Positions 1 to 7,991 of a stretch of DNA of 11,798 nt are shown piece by piece. The DNA is from Sodalis-like endosymbiont of Proechinophthirus fluctus (GTDB lineage: Bacteria; Pseudomonadota; Gammaproteobacteria; Enterobacterales; Enterobacteriaceae): contig NZ_LECR01000023.1 of the NCBI RefSeq assembly GCF_001602625.1, positions 112,980 to 124,777 on the forward strand, given 5' to 3'. The first letter of the stretch is position 1, and every line of letters begins with the position of its first letter. The notes beneath the pieces were generated by a model, which searched no databases, had not been told where the DNA came from, and was given only the letters and a program-made list of their open reading frames with translations. The translations under genes were made by a program, and so were the position numbers.

Positions 1-662
1 TAGAGATGATCTGGATATGTTCACTGCCGTGATGCTGCGGATGTTCACAGATTTCAATTACGTCGGAACGCTTGTGGATAAATGAGGCGATAATAAAATC
101 CACGCCTTGCTCGCAGCAGAAAATCAGATCGCGTAATGTCTTTTTCCACCAGCGCTGATAGGGGATGGACACGTCGGGCAGGTTGACCCCTTTATTTGCT
201 GAGGTCGTCATTGTTTAGTATGTACACCACCTCATCCTAGGGTGACGCTAGAGACGGTCATCCCCAGCACCGTCATCCGCCAGCACAGTATTGCCCATGG
301 CTAGATCCTGGGTAAATCCTGGGTAGGTAACCACCATGCGCTCGCTACTGCCAATCATGCTCTAATCGGTTGAAAAGGTAATTTGGCCCATGCGAGTAAG
401 GGCGTCCGCGTTGGCGGCTGTTTTCCAGCTTCGTGGTGCGGATTTCTGAGCTTTGGTATCAAGCAGGATGGCAACCTATTAACCCTAACCCGTTCTCTTC
501 AGAACCGTGCGCAGATTTTTGATGCTCTGCCCTTGCTCGTGCTTCTTCATAGTTGCCGTAGAAGAATTTGAGACGAATCACATTCATTTTAAGCAGGCTG
601 GATAGTACCTCTTCGTATTTGGTTTTTGGGCCGATGGTACAAACAATTTTACTCTTTTTCAT
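1..662 (-). pseudogene. pykF: pykF pseudogene (pyruvate kinase I), 5' part, runs off the window
   Basis: The intact enzyme converts phosphoenolpyruvate and ADP to pyruvate and ATP and is activated by fructose 1,6-bisphosphate. Reading minus from the ATG at 662, the start MKKSKIVCTIGPKT matches the E. coli PykF N-terminus. Further blocks appear in shifting frames: LLDTK near 450; a segment like GQTFTFTTDKSVIG near 340-370 broken by a stop; GNTVLADDG near 270; and NKGVNLPDVSI through DLIFCCEQGVDF to HKRSDVIEI at 1-200. Besides the frameshifts and stops, two residues are missing before MNV, and the RLNFSHG potassium-site motif reads RLKFFYG, so the K+-ligand Asn and Ser are gone. The rest of the gene lies before base 1. 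Identity is confident from several collinear blocks, and no full-length product is possible. The pykF-tRNA-Val-mdtK order and orientation agree with E. coli. Confidence 0.93.
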
Positions 663-1179
663 AACGTTGATTTCTATAAGTTGTGATGGATATGGATAAT
701 GAACCTGCTGCATCGCTGGACCTTGCCTGCGATGAAAAAATCCGCTTGTAAAACCTGCAGTCCGTATTTAAGAGATAAGGTGACAACGCTCAGAACGTAA
801 GGAAAAAAGCTGAACGGCTCGGCCAGGCCAGCAATGACTGTGTGTTAAACGCTATTTTTTAGACTTGAGGGCAAATCAATCGGCGATAACAATAATAGTT
901 ATTAGCAGGAAAGAAAAAGTAAAAAATGGAAAATTAATACGTTAGTATAAAAAGCGTGATTGTATCATGTCTGCAACAAATCATCGTAACCTGCAAAGGT
1001 TGTTTTGTCGGATGCTCATCCGCATTGTTTACCATAGCGATGATACTTGGCGTCTACACTGACTGGCATAGATGACGCTGGCTGAAGCGAGACTGCGAGA
1101 AACACAGAGAAAAATAATCTATTCGGAAACAAGTAGTAGCTAATAAAGGAATATGATATAAAAATGGAACGGTAATATT
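663..1179. other. Non-coding stretch between pykF remnant and tRNA-Val
   Basis: About 517 bases without a supportable gene. The part next to 662 would have held the pykF promoter and its Cra control region. I see only a degenerate Cra-like GCTGAACGGCTC near 810 and do not claim it as a site. The interval 860-960 is AT-rich. In E. coli a block of ydh genes lies between valVW and pykF; no trace of it is visible here. Confidence 0.5.
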
Positions 1180-1256
1180 TGGTGCGTTCTAATGGACTCG
1201 AACCATCGACCCCCACCATGTCAAAGTGGTGCTCTAACCAACTGAGCTAAGAACGC
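1180..1256 (-). tRNA. valV: tRNA-Val, anticodon GAC
   Basis: Read on the minus strand, these 77 bases fold as a complete cloverleaf. The acceptor stem GCGTTCT pairs perfectly with AGAACGC, the D arm is GCTC/GAGC, and the anticodon arm CCACT-TTGACAT-GGTGG carries anticodon GAC with one T-G wobble closing the loop. The variable loop is GGGTC, the T arm is GATGG-TTCGAGT-CCATT, and CCA is encoded at the 3' end. It closely matches E. coli valV/valW, which sit between mdtK and pykF in the same relative orientation. E. coli has two tandem copies; only one is present here. The symbol could equally be valW. It reads GUU and GUC valine codons and appears fully functional despite broken neighbours on both sides. 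Confidence 0.97.
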
Positions 1257-1395
1257 ATTTTGTTGCCTACTGCCTGCGCGGCGGCAGTTGGAGGAATGTT
1301 AACGGGCTCTATCACGCCTTGCAAGGGGAAAACGCGTTTTTTCCACGAACGCTGATTGATTGTCGAGGGAATGTGCATTAGGCTGGTTTTTTCAC

Positions 1396-2744
1396 CTACT
1401 CATGAAGTGTCATTCCCTCAGAGCGGCCACCCAATGCAAAATTCGCACGGGCTCTCTGGCTCTGCAGCCATTGTATATGGCACATCATCAAAACAGTGGC
1501 AGAGATCAAACTGATAATAAACCTAATCCAGAAACTGCTGGAATCCATGGCGGGACGCAGCCAATCCATCAGCAGCGGGACCGCAGCCAATCCGTCAGCG
1601 CCAGCACGTACCCGCATGGCAAGCTGAGCATCCAATAGGCGGGAAAAATAAAGAAGATCGACCGTGTGTCTATAGCTACGCAGCACGCCGTTGCCGATAT
1701 ATTGGATAGAATCAGAAATCCGGTAAATCGCCGCTAAGAGCATTGCGAGGCTATGGTCACTGCTGCCAGCGTATCGTTATACAAGAGCGCAATCCACTCA
1801 CGCAGCAGGATGGTAAACAGGGCAGTGCAGCAAGCTGACGTGACGCCTATCATCAGGATCAAACTAGACCTGGCTCCTGACTCTCGCCTGCTCGACATCA
1901 TCTTCCCCCAGGAGAAAGCCGATGGAGATGGTGGCAGAGCCCCAAACGCCGATAGACAGCCGGCAGCTCAAAATGAGCGAGCTGAAATTCAGAGCAATTT
2001 GATGCCTGGCTACCGCGATGATACCCACCAGCGCGACTATTAGCGCGACTAAATCAGGTTGTTGCAGTCCGTCGGTCAAGCGAAAATCGTGAAATGTGCT
2101 AGTCCGGCGCATGTAGGCGCGCAAAGTAAAAACACTATCTAGTAACTGATAGCAGTCGCAACACCGCAGCCTACCCCAGCCCAGCTCCGGCACAACATAC
2201 TGAATTTGCCGTGGATGAAAACATAGTTGATAAGAATATTGCTCATCAAACCGATGAATCCTATCACCTTTCCCGGTTTAGTGCGGGAAAGGCTTTTGCA
2301 CTGGCATCGCAGTGCCTGAAAGAACAGATAACCCAGCGAGCGCTCCACAGCAGACGGGGTAAGAAAGCGATGGCTTTCTCCGCCAGCGCCGGCTCGACGC
2401 TGTGCATGTGGTTGATGACAATATAGCTATAGAAATACCATGATTACCAGCGACATGCCCAGCGCCAGCCAGAAGCTCTGGCATATCTTATGGTCAATCC
2501 GGTCTCTCCGCCCAGAGCTTGTTGGTCTGCGCGATAACCAGCATCAGTGCCAGCAGCAGACTGTGACTGAACAAAATAACAAGCAGTCAGATAGAGGCTC
2601 CCACCGCCACCGCGGCGATATCGGTGGAGACTACCGAGCCGGACATGATGGTATTCCACGACCTCCATCACCGTTTGCGAAACTTGGCGAAAATCACCTA
2701 GATGGTCAAAGCCAGTAAGATACGCGCTTCCTTAACTTTTGCAC
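1396..2744 (-). pseudogene. mdtK: mdtK pseudogene (MATE multidrug efflux transporter)
   Basis: MdtK is a 12-helix inner-membrane antiporter of the MATE family that exports drugs and dyes using a cation gradient. A likely GTG start at 2742-2744 gives VQK, then a frameshift leads to KEARILLAL, matching SEARLLLAL of E. coli MdtK. Later blocks are scattered over frames: TDIAAVAVGAS near 2600; GYLFFQ, then [12 protein letters not shown] and [10 protein letters not shown] between 2140 and 2340; ARHQIALNFSSL near 1990; [16 protein letters not shown] from 1743; and [19 protein letters not shown] near 1640 followed by FWIRFII. The coding length would be about 450 residues, as in the family, but stops and shifts occur throughout. 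The 3' limit is the stop at 1396. It is divergent from ribE, as in E. coli. Confidence 0.93.
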
Positions 2745-2973
2745 GCGGATACCTTTGATACGAGTAACGAATTAAGTTTATTAATGGAACCCTGACGCGT
2801 TATTACGACTGGATCCTTTAGCAGCAGTGTAATGCATTTTGTCGGCGAAGATAGCATGAAGATGATGCGATATTGAGTATAGGTTATATTGTATCATGTC
2901 AGTATTTGGAATTAGTCATATTATGGGACAAACTGATCGCCGAGTTATTCGGTGTAGCCAGAGGAAAAAAAAC

Positions 2974-3591
2974 ATGTTTACGGGAATAGTTCAGGCCACC
3001 GCTCCTATTACCGCGATTGAAGAAAAAAACCATTTTCGTATCCATTACGTCCGCCTACCGGCAGCGCTGTTGCTGAATTTGACTATCGGTGCGTCGGTGA
3101 CCCATAATGGCTGTTGTCTAACGGTTACCGGCATCTCGGGCGATGTGGTAAGTTTCGATCTGATGAAAGAAACACTGAGACTGACCAACTTGGGCGAGCT
3201 TACGGTCGGCGATGAGGTCAATCTGGAACGGGCAGCGAGCCTACATGCGGAAATTGGCGGTCATCTGATGTCAGGGCATATTATCTGCACCGCCGAATTG
3301 ACCAAAATCATTACCTCAGAGAACAACCGGCAGATGTGGTTTTCCTTACCGAACAGCGCGCTGATGAAATATATCCTGCATAAGGGCCATATCGGCGTTG
3401 ACGGTATTAGCCTGACGGTAGGTGAAGTCGCGGGAAACCGATTTTGCGTACATTTAATTCCTGAAACGTTGCTGCGCACCACGCTCGGCAAGAAACGGCT
3501 CAGTGATAGCGCCAATATCGAAATCGACCCGCAAACGCAGGCGATTGTCGACACTGTGGAGCGGACCTTGGCGACGCGCGAGCGCTCCTGA
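2974..3591 (+). CDS. ribE: Riboflavin synthase, alpha subunit
   Basis: Converts two molecules of 6,7-dimethyl-8-ribityllumazine into riboflavin and the pyrimidine precursor, the last step of riboflavin synthesis, as a cytosolic homotrimer. The 205-residue product begins MFTGIVQ, the family's usual start, so the in-frame ATG at 2896 is rejected; a GAGGA ribosome binding site at 2961-2965 sits 8 bases before the chosen start. Two lumazine-binding barrels are visible: residues 1 to about 97 with HNGCCLTVT, and about 98-190 with [19 protein letters not shown] and HLIPETL. Ser41, Cys48, His102 and Ser146, linked to substrate binding and catalysis in E. coli, are all present. The C-terminus stops at TRERS, about eight residues short of the 213-residue E. 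coli protein, in the dispensable tail. It is called ribC in some E. coli literature. No FMN riboswitch is seen upstream, as expected because that lies before ribB. The gene is intact between two pseudogenes or divergent debris, fitting an essential vitamin function. Confidence 0.97.
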   Translation: MFTGIVQATAPITAIEEKNHFRIHYVRLPAALLLNLTIGASVTHNGCCLTVTGISGDVVSFDLMKETLRLTNLGELTVGDEVNLERAASLHAEIGGHLMSGHIICTAELTKIITSENNRQMWFSLPNSALMKYILHKGHIGVDGISLTVGEVAGNRFCVHLIPETLLRTTLGKKRLSDSANIEIDPQTQAIVDTVERTLATRERS

Positions 3592-3620
3592 TCGATCAGG
3601 GAGGCGGCTCTTCCTGACAC

Positions 3621-3652
3621 CGCCATCATGTATGCTGGCATACATGATGGCG
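3621..3652. repeat. Perfect inverted repeat between convergent ribE and cfa
   Basis: A 15-base arm, CGCCATCATGTATGC, is followed by two bases and its exact reverse complement. It starts 29 bases after the ribE stop and ends 6 bases before the last base of cfa. In RNA from either strand it makes a strong hairpin, probably marking the 3' ends of both convergent transcripts. No run of T follows on either strand, so it is not a textbook intrinsic terminator; 3'-end protection or a copy of a dispersed palindrome are alternatives. Confidence 0.7.
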
Positions 3653-3658
3653 CGAAGC

Positions 3659-4810
3659 TTACCGCGCGACGCGCAAACCGCCTTCCACACCCCGCGGGCT
3701 GAACAGAACCTGCCATAACTGCATATTACGGGCACGGAACGCGCCGGCGCAGGCCTGTAAGTAGTAAACAAACATGCGGTAAAAACGTTCGGAGTAATTG
3801 CCCTGCAACGTTGGCCAAGCAGCGACGAAGCGTTCATGCCAGGCCATTAGCGTGCGATCATAATCCGCACCGAAATTATGCCAGTCTTCCATGACAAAAT
3901 GGGGCTCGCTGGCATCGGCGATGTGCCGTACGGACGGCAGGCAGCCATTCGGGAAGATATATCTGTTGATCCACGGATCGACATTCATATCGGTTTTGTT
4001 CGCGCCGATAGTGTGCAGCAAAAACAGGCCGTCGGGTTTCAAATTACGGGCAACCACATCGAAATAGGTAGGGTAATTTTTCGGCCCCACGTGCTCGAAC
4101 ATCCCCACAGAGACAATACGGTCGAACTGCAAATTCAAATCACGATAGTCCTGCAACAATATTGTGACATCTTGTCCTTCGCAGCGCTTTTGTGCCATCT
4201 TTTGTTGTTCGGCCGATATGGTAACGCCGTGGATTTTAACGCCATAATGCTGTGCCGCATAATTCGCTAAACCGCCCCAGCCGCAACCGACATCCAATAG
4301 CGACATCCCCGGCTGCAATTGCAGCTTCTGGCAAATCATTTCCAGTTTATTTTGCTGAGCCTGCTCCAGGCTGACGGCATTATGCCAATAACCACAGGAG
4401 TATTGCATAAACGGATCAAGCATAAGCGAGAAAAGATCATTGCCTAAATCGTAATGTTCTTTACCAACAATCCAGGCTCGCTTACGAGATTGGAGATTCA
4501 TCAGGCGCGCCGCGGCGGCGCGTAGGATATCTTTTAAATGATAGGGAAGCTTATTTTCCAGTCTGCTCCGCAACACACGCTGGAAAAATATATCCAGTCT
4601 TTCGCATTCCCACCAACCATCCATGTAACTTTCACCTAAACCCAGTGAACCGTCCTGCAACACGCGCTTAAAGAAATCCGAGTTATTGATTCGAATATCG
4701 AATAGACGGGATCCATTGATTTCAATGTCGGCTTTAGCGAGTGATTTATGGACGATGCGATACCAGGCGTTATCCTGAAAGCTCAGGTCTCCAACACACG
4801 AGGAACTCAT
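3659..4810 (-). CDS. cfa: Cyclopropane-fatty-acyl-phospholipid synthase
   Basis: Transfers a methylene group from S-adenosylmethionine to double bonds of unsaturated acyl chains in membrane phospholipids, protecting the membrane against acid and stress; it acts as a peripheral enzyme at the inner membrane. The product is 383 residues (E. coli 382). The N-terminal lipid-binding domain (about 1-105) includes DFFKRVLQDGSLGLGESYMD. The methyltransferase core has the SAM motif LLDVGCGWGG at 171-180 and GVTISAEQQ at 195-203. Cys139, Glu239, His266, Ile268 and Tyr317, the bicarbonate/active-site set known in E. coli, are all conserved. The ATG at 4808-4810 has GGAG just upstream in the leader. The stop at 3659 faces the ribE-cfa inverted repeat. 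The ydhC and ydhB genes that lie upstream in E. coli are missing. The gene is complete with no sign of decay. Confidence 0.98.
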   Translation of the reverse strand: MSSSCVGDLSFQDNAWYRIVHKSLAKADIEINGSRLFDIRINNSDFFKRVLQDGSLGLGESYMDGWWECERLDIFFQRVLRSRLENKLPYHLKDILRAAAARLMNLQSRKRAWIVGKEHYDLGNDLFSLMLDPFMQYSCGYWHNAVSLEQAQQNKLEMICQKLQLQPGMSLLDVGCGWGGLANYAAQHYGVKIHGVTISAEQQKMAQKRCEGQDVTILLQDYRDLNLQFDRIVSVGMFEHVGPKNYPTYFDVVARNLKPDGLFLLHTIGANKTDMNVDPWINRYIFPNGCLPSVRHIADASEPHFVMEDWHNFGADYDRTLMAWHERFVAAWPTLQGNYSERFYRMFVYYLQACAGAFRARNMQLWQVLFSPRGVEGGLRVAR

Positions 4811-5267
4811 AGATTCTCCATCACTTTTCTTCTAAAATAACTCGTCAGGAAGAGCCAGGTGCCGCCTGCGAGCTTTTATAAGAAACCACAGTAAGCCGTG
4901 GTGTATTATACGATAAATTAACAGAGGAATAGAAACTCAGAATGGTTGTTAAATAGACTAATTTGCACGAAAAAAGCATGAATGAGCAAACATCATGTCC
5001 CTAAAGAAAAAAGAATAAACAACTGGTTACAATTGTTAACTTAATTGAGTATAAGCCTGCATCCAGCTTTATACAACTCCAAAAATAGCAATAGGAATAA
5101 TATACTAAATTAATGATAAATATAATAAAAATTAAATTTTTATCAAATAGTTAGTGCGCCTAAATAGTTATTATTCATTTTTGGTTTGAAGGGAGATTTG
5201 CGCGGCAAAAGCATCGTGTGAAACGCCGCCGAAAGCACGGGGCCCCACAGTCATCGACAGCACAGGA
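4811..5267. other. AT-rich intergenic region between cfa and purR remnant
   Basis: The cfa leader and promoter occupy about 4811-4930. The rest is AT-rich, especially 5090-5160, with an AT-only palindrome (ATAAAAATT, one base, AATTTTTAT) at 5125-5143. Beyond the purR remnant's expected stop, one minus frame stays open down to 5171 (reading GPRAFGGVSHDAFAAQISL), which I cannot assign. No trace of ydhB or ydhC, which fill this interval in E. coli, is recognisable. Confidence 0.5.
4905..4910 (-). promoter_or_regulatory. Putative -10 element of a cfa promoter
   Basis: Reading minus, a perfect TATAAT lies about 95 bases upstream of the cfa start, preceded by AT-rich sequence with only a weak -35 match. 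A second hexamer-like CTTATAAAA lies at about 4873-4881, closer to the gene. E. coli cfa has a distal sigma-70 and a proximal sigma-S promoter, so this arrangement would fit, but assigning each to a sigma factor is inference. Confidence 0.45.
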
Positions 5268-6304
5268 CTAGCGGCTACAGAGTAGTGGTCATCGGCCACC
5301 GAACTGCTCTCCACTAGGGTGGGATGAATCTCAATCGCCTGCGAGGACTCCTCGCTTGCTGATGATCTTATCAAGCAATATGGTCAGCGCGGATTCTCCC
5401 AATACCGCTTGCCTTGGGCTGATCCACGATGGTAAGCGCGGGAGTGAAATACCGCGAATAGCTCTGTTATTATCATAACCTATCAGCAAAATGTCTTGCT
5501 GGTACGCCACATTCTATGCTGTGTGGATCGCGCATAGAGCGACCGTCGTCATCTCATCACCGCTGCAAAATATTGCGCTGGGCTTGTAGGACTGAGACAA
5601 AATATTATGTTGCATGGCGCGACAACCAGAAGCTAGCCTCGAAATCACCCTGAACGATCTCTAGGTCTCGTTGGGAAGAATGTCGGCCTTCTTAAGAGCA
5701 TGGAGACAACTATGGTAGCAGCTGCGACGGTATTGCGTGCCAGCTGGCAGGGAATGGTGCCAATAATCCCATCCCGGTGGTTGCGATCAAATTAAATAGC
5801 GGGTGGTTATGTGGCCGCCCGCAAAGGCATTAACGATGATATCGGCAAAATCCCTGCGCACTTCACCCCAATCCATAATCACCATGGGAATATGGCGATA
5901 TTCTTCTAATGGTCGCAGCATAGTCTTAGGGTATTTAGCGCACATGACCAGCAGCCCAATCGATCCGTTTTTGCGCTAGCATTTGCAGATAAGCTTGCTG
6001 TTTCGAGGTCTCGTTGTGGGAATTTTGCACAGGATAAGTGTATAGCCTTTGAATAGTAGTACTCTACGGATTCAATTATCTCGGTGAAATAGGGGGCTTT
6101 GCTGGTGCTGATCAAAAAACCGATGGATGTGCGGTTGACCTTCAGGCTGTGCACCATTGCGCTAGGGGAAGGGAATAACTGAGCAGTTTTTGATGGCATC
6201 CTATATGGCGCGTTTAGTCTCCGGCACCACGAAGCAGGTTTTATTAATCACATGGAAAACCGTGGTCGTTAATACCCTTCGTGTTTGGCTATTATGGTTG
6301 CTAT
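5268..6304 (-). pseudogene. purR: purR pseudogene (LacI-family purine repressor)
   Basis: PurR binds hypoxanthine or guanine and represses purine and related biosynthetic operons. The expected start codon position (6302-6304) reads ATA, not ATG, followed by ATII, like the usual ATIKDVAK. The helix-turn-helix remains as [11 protein letters not shown] after a frameshift. [18 protein letters not shown] and [10 protein letters not shown] (about 6060-6175), [21 protein letters not shown] (about 5800-5880), LIGYDN near 5470 and IEIHPTLVESSSVADD near 5290-5335 follow collinearly in different frames. An in-frame TAG at 5268-5270, in the frame reading PLLCSR, matches the expected end. The original length (341 codons) is almost preserved, so decay is by small indels and substitutions. 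It is on the same strand as cfa, as in E. coli. Confidence 0.92.
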
Positions 6305-6521
6305 CTCTAACTACTCCTGGATCCCTCGTCAGTAGGATCTGATACTAACTGAATCATTCTCCTGCCAACAAAATGCAACTTTTTTCGATTTGCCGAGAAA
6401 GTAAAAGCGTTATATGCGTTGAGCCGCTGGAGGGACATGTTTTTTAGACACGGCTATGGTAGGATAAAGAACGAATAAATAATAAGTTATCCACCTAACA
6501 CAAGAGTCAAAAGAAAATATC

Positions 6522-6617
6522 ATGAGTCGCGATTTTGCTTGGTCGTTAATGATTACCTTCTTCTCGCTGTTGGTCATCATCATCTTCAGCTTTACATTTA
6601 CCACCGTATTGAATTGA
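6522..6617 (+). CDS. ynhF: Small single-span inner membrane protein, YnhF family
   Basis: A 31-residue product starts MSRDFAWSLMITFF and continues with LLVIIIFSFTFTTVLN. It resembles E. coli YnhF (29 residues, beginning MSTDLKFSLVTT): shared MS-x-D, SL and T positions, then one hydrophobic membrane span (about residues 9-29). Position and orientation agree, since in E. coli ynhF lies next to and divergent from purR. The ribosome binding site is weak (AAGA about 8 bases before the ATG). A hairpin followed by T residues lies 37 bases after the stop. E. coli YnhF is a stress-linked small membrane protein of unclear role, and no function can be read from sequence. It is easily missed because of its length. 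An intact frame of this size in a decaying region could be chance survival, but the family match and context argue for a real gene. Confidence 0.75.
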   Translation: MSRDFAWSLMITFFSLLVIIIFSFTFTTVLN

Positions 6618-6654
6618 TAGCGTTTAGCACAGAGCTGAATACTACCCAAACGAT

Positions 6655-6678
6655 AAAAAGGTTCCTTGACCCTTTTTT
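6655..6678 (+). terminator. Putative rho-independent terminator after ynhF
   Basis: AAAAAGG and CCTTTTT can pair across a 9-base loop, ending in a run of six T residues. It lies 37 bases downstream of the ynhF stop on the same strand. The stem is short and mostly A-T, so efficiency is uncertain. Confidence 0.5.
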
Positions 6679-6742
6679 CGGGCTACGGACGACGTGCGAA
6701 ATGAATGCGGTGAACTGACGGAGAGTTAAACCTGTAAGGCTG

Positions 6743-6760
6743 ACGCTGCGATAGCAGCGT
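6743..6760. repeat. Short perfect hairpin downstream of mepH
   Basis: ACGCTGC, a GATA loop, and GCAGCGT. It is 28 bases past the mepH stop in the minus direction and 65 bases past the ynhF terminator. No T run follows on the minus strand, so it may stabilise the mepH 3' end or be leftover from the lost sodB/ydhP interval. Confidence 0.4.
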
Positions 6761-6788
6761 GGAAGAGGTTGTCGTGTGTACAAGCCCC

Positions 6789-7592
6789 TCAGCGAATAGT
6801 GGTGGGCGTCATCACGCGGCGTGCGCCAACATAATGTTCCTGCCAATAACCTTCGCTCAAGTAGCTGATACGGATGTCACGCCCAGTGCACGGCGACTGA
6901 ATAAAACGGCCATTGCCCAGATAAACTCCGACATGATCCGCCGCGCCGCGGTTGCGGATGCGGAAAAAGACCAGATCGCCGCTTTCTAGCTCGCTCTTCT
7001 TCACCGGTGCCGCGTCCCGCAGATGGTACATTTCATTAGCGGTGCGCGGCAGCGGCACGCGAATTAAATCTTTATAGGCATAATAAATTAACCCGCTGCA
7101 ATCGAAACCGGTGGTCGGCGATTTACCGCCCCAGCGATAAGGCTTACCCACCTGCGACATCAGCTTCGCCATCGCTATTAATTTGGCGCGCTGATAGCGG
7201 ACCTTGTGGTTTTCACTCATGCGCAAAGGTTGAGCGCTTGCCGCAATGGCCGCGGTCTGGAATCGAGCACCGCCGCGACAGTGGCTGGAAGTCATGATGC
7301 AGCTTTTTCCTGCCTTCACGACGGAGGGGGACGTTTTGGTAGCGAAGACCTTAGGAGTGGGAGGCTTAATCATGCCAGATTTTAATTTGGTATTACCCAG
7401 ATGCTCGCTCTCGGTGCTGCGAGTTTTTTTTTGCAACTTAACGGGCTTGAGCTTGAGTTGGTCATCGGCTTTAACTGTGTTGGCCTGCGATCTACTCTTA
7501 TCGGCATTAGCTCCAGCATTCGGAGCGGCGTGCGAGAGATTGAGGATGAACTGGGTAAACAGCAACAAAAAAAGTGTAAAGCATAAGCGCAT
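6789..7592 (-). CDS. mepH: Murein DD-endopeptidase, NlpC/P60 family (MepH, formerly YdhO)
   Basis: Cleaves D-Ala-meso-diaminopimelate cross-links in periplasmic peptidoglycan, making room for new glycan strands; in E. coli it is partly redundant with MepS and MepM. The 267-residue product (E. coli 271) has a signal peptide, MRLCFTLFLLLFTQFILNLSHA, that lacks a lipobox. A Lys/Ser/Thr-rich low-complexity linker (about 23-130) is followed by the NlpC/P60 domain (about 135-262) with GKPYRWGGKSP, TGFDCSGLIYYAYKDL, GDLVFFR and ADHVGVYLGNGRFIQSP. The predicted catalytic residues are Cys165, His220 and Gln232; Gln takes the place of the commoner third His, as in E. coli MepH. The ATG at 7592 has AGGA 10 bases upstream. 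It is divergent from grxD, as in E. coli, but sodB, the next gene downstream there, is absent. The linker differs from E. coli, as is usual for this segment. Confidence 0.94.
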   Translation of the reverse strand: MRLCFTLFLLLFTQFILNLSHAAPNAGANADKSRSQANTVKADDQLKLKPVKLQKKTRSTESEHLGNTKLKSGMIKPPTPKVFATKTSPSVVKAGKSCIMTSSHCRGGARFQTAAIAASAQPLRMSENHKVRYQRAKLIAMAKLMSQVGKPYRWGGKSPTTGFDCSGLIYYAYKDLIRVPLPRTANEMYHLRDAAPVKKSELESGDLVFFRIRNRGAADHVGVYLGNGRFIQSPCTGRDIRISYLSEGYWQEHYVGARRVMTPTTIR

Positions 7593-7991
7593 GATAATGC
7601 TATCCTCTGTGGCCCAAGGTATGGGGAAAATGACGACTCAGCTGAATCTATGCTATTTGCGGTTCTAATGCATCTTATTTTCCTACAAATTGTGAATAAA
7701 CTTGAATAAAATGCGTGATGCGACATTTTTTGCACGCGCGGGCGGCTGCCCGTAAAAAGCAAGGGTTTTACAGCCCATTAAAACGCCCTATTTGCAAACC
7801 AGCGCTGCTGTAATAGCAGACCAGACCTTCGCGCCCATTGTCCAAGCACCGGTGTGGCTAAATCCCACCCGGTAGAGCTAACGCATAAAAACATTTAAAT
7901 GTTCCCCCCGAAATCGTTAGAATAGTGAATTACATTCAGACCTGATGTATGATAAATAAAAGCCAACCACTGGCTTTAAGGAAGCAAGACA
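7593..7991. promoter_or_regulatory. Divergent mepH-grxD control region with several inverted repeats
   Basis: No gene is seen in these 399 bases. They must hold both promoters. A plausible grxD -10, TAGAAT, lies at about 7918-7923, just after a perfect palindrome ACATTTAAATGT at 7891-7902. Other foldable elements are CGGGC-GGCT-GCCCG at 7739-7752, an imperfect GGGTTTTA...TAAAACGCCC at about 7764-7788, and a 9-bp stem with one bulge (ACCGG/GTGG with CCAC/CCGGT) at 7848-7873. Their density hints at a structured leader or regulator site, but none matches a motif I can name. Confidence 0.4.

Noticed and set aside
800..825. Cra-like site before pykF
   Set aside because: GCTGAACGGCTC departs from the consensus at several positions; too weak to call.
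1864..2348. Separate small membrane protein genes on the minus strand
   Set aside because: They are collinear fragments of one broken mdtK, not independent genes.
959..2900. 13-base ATTGTATCATGTC repeated at 959-971 and 2888-2900
   Set aside because: One such match is expected by chance in a window of this size, and the flanks do not match.
2896..2973. Upstream in-frame ATG extending ribE by 26 residues
   Set aside because: The family start MFTGIV and a good GAGGA site fit the ATG at 2974; the extension has no family match.
3454..3837. Long minus frame across the ribE 3' end
   Set aside because: Shadow of ribE and cfa; both have strong family matches in their own frames.
6410..6649. 79-codon minus frame opposite ynhF
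   Set aside because: No recognisable family; it is the complement of the ynhF region and lacks supporting context.
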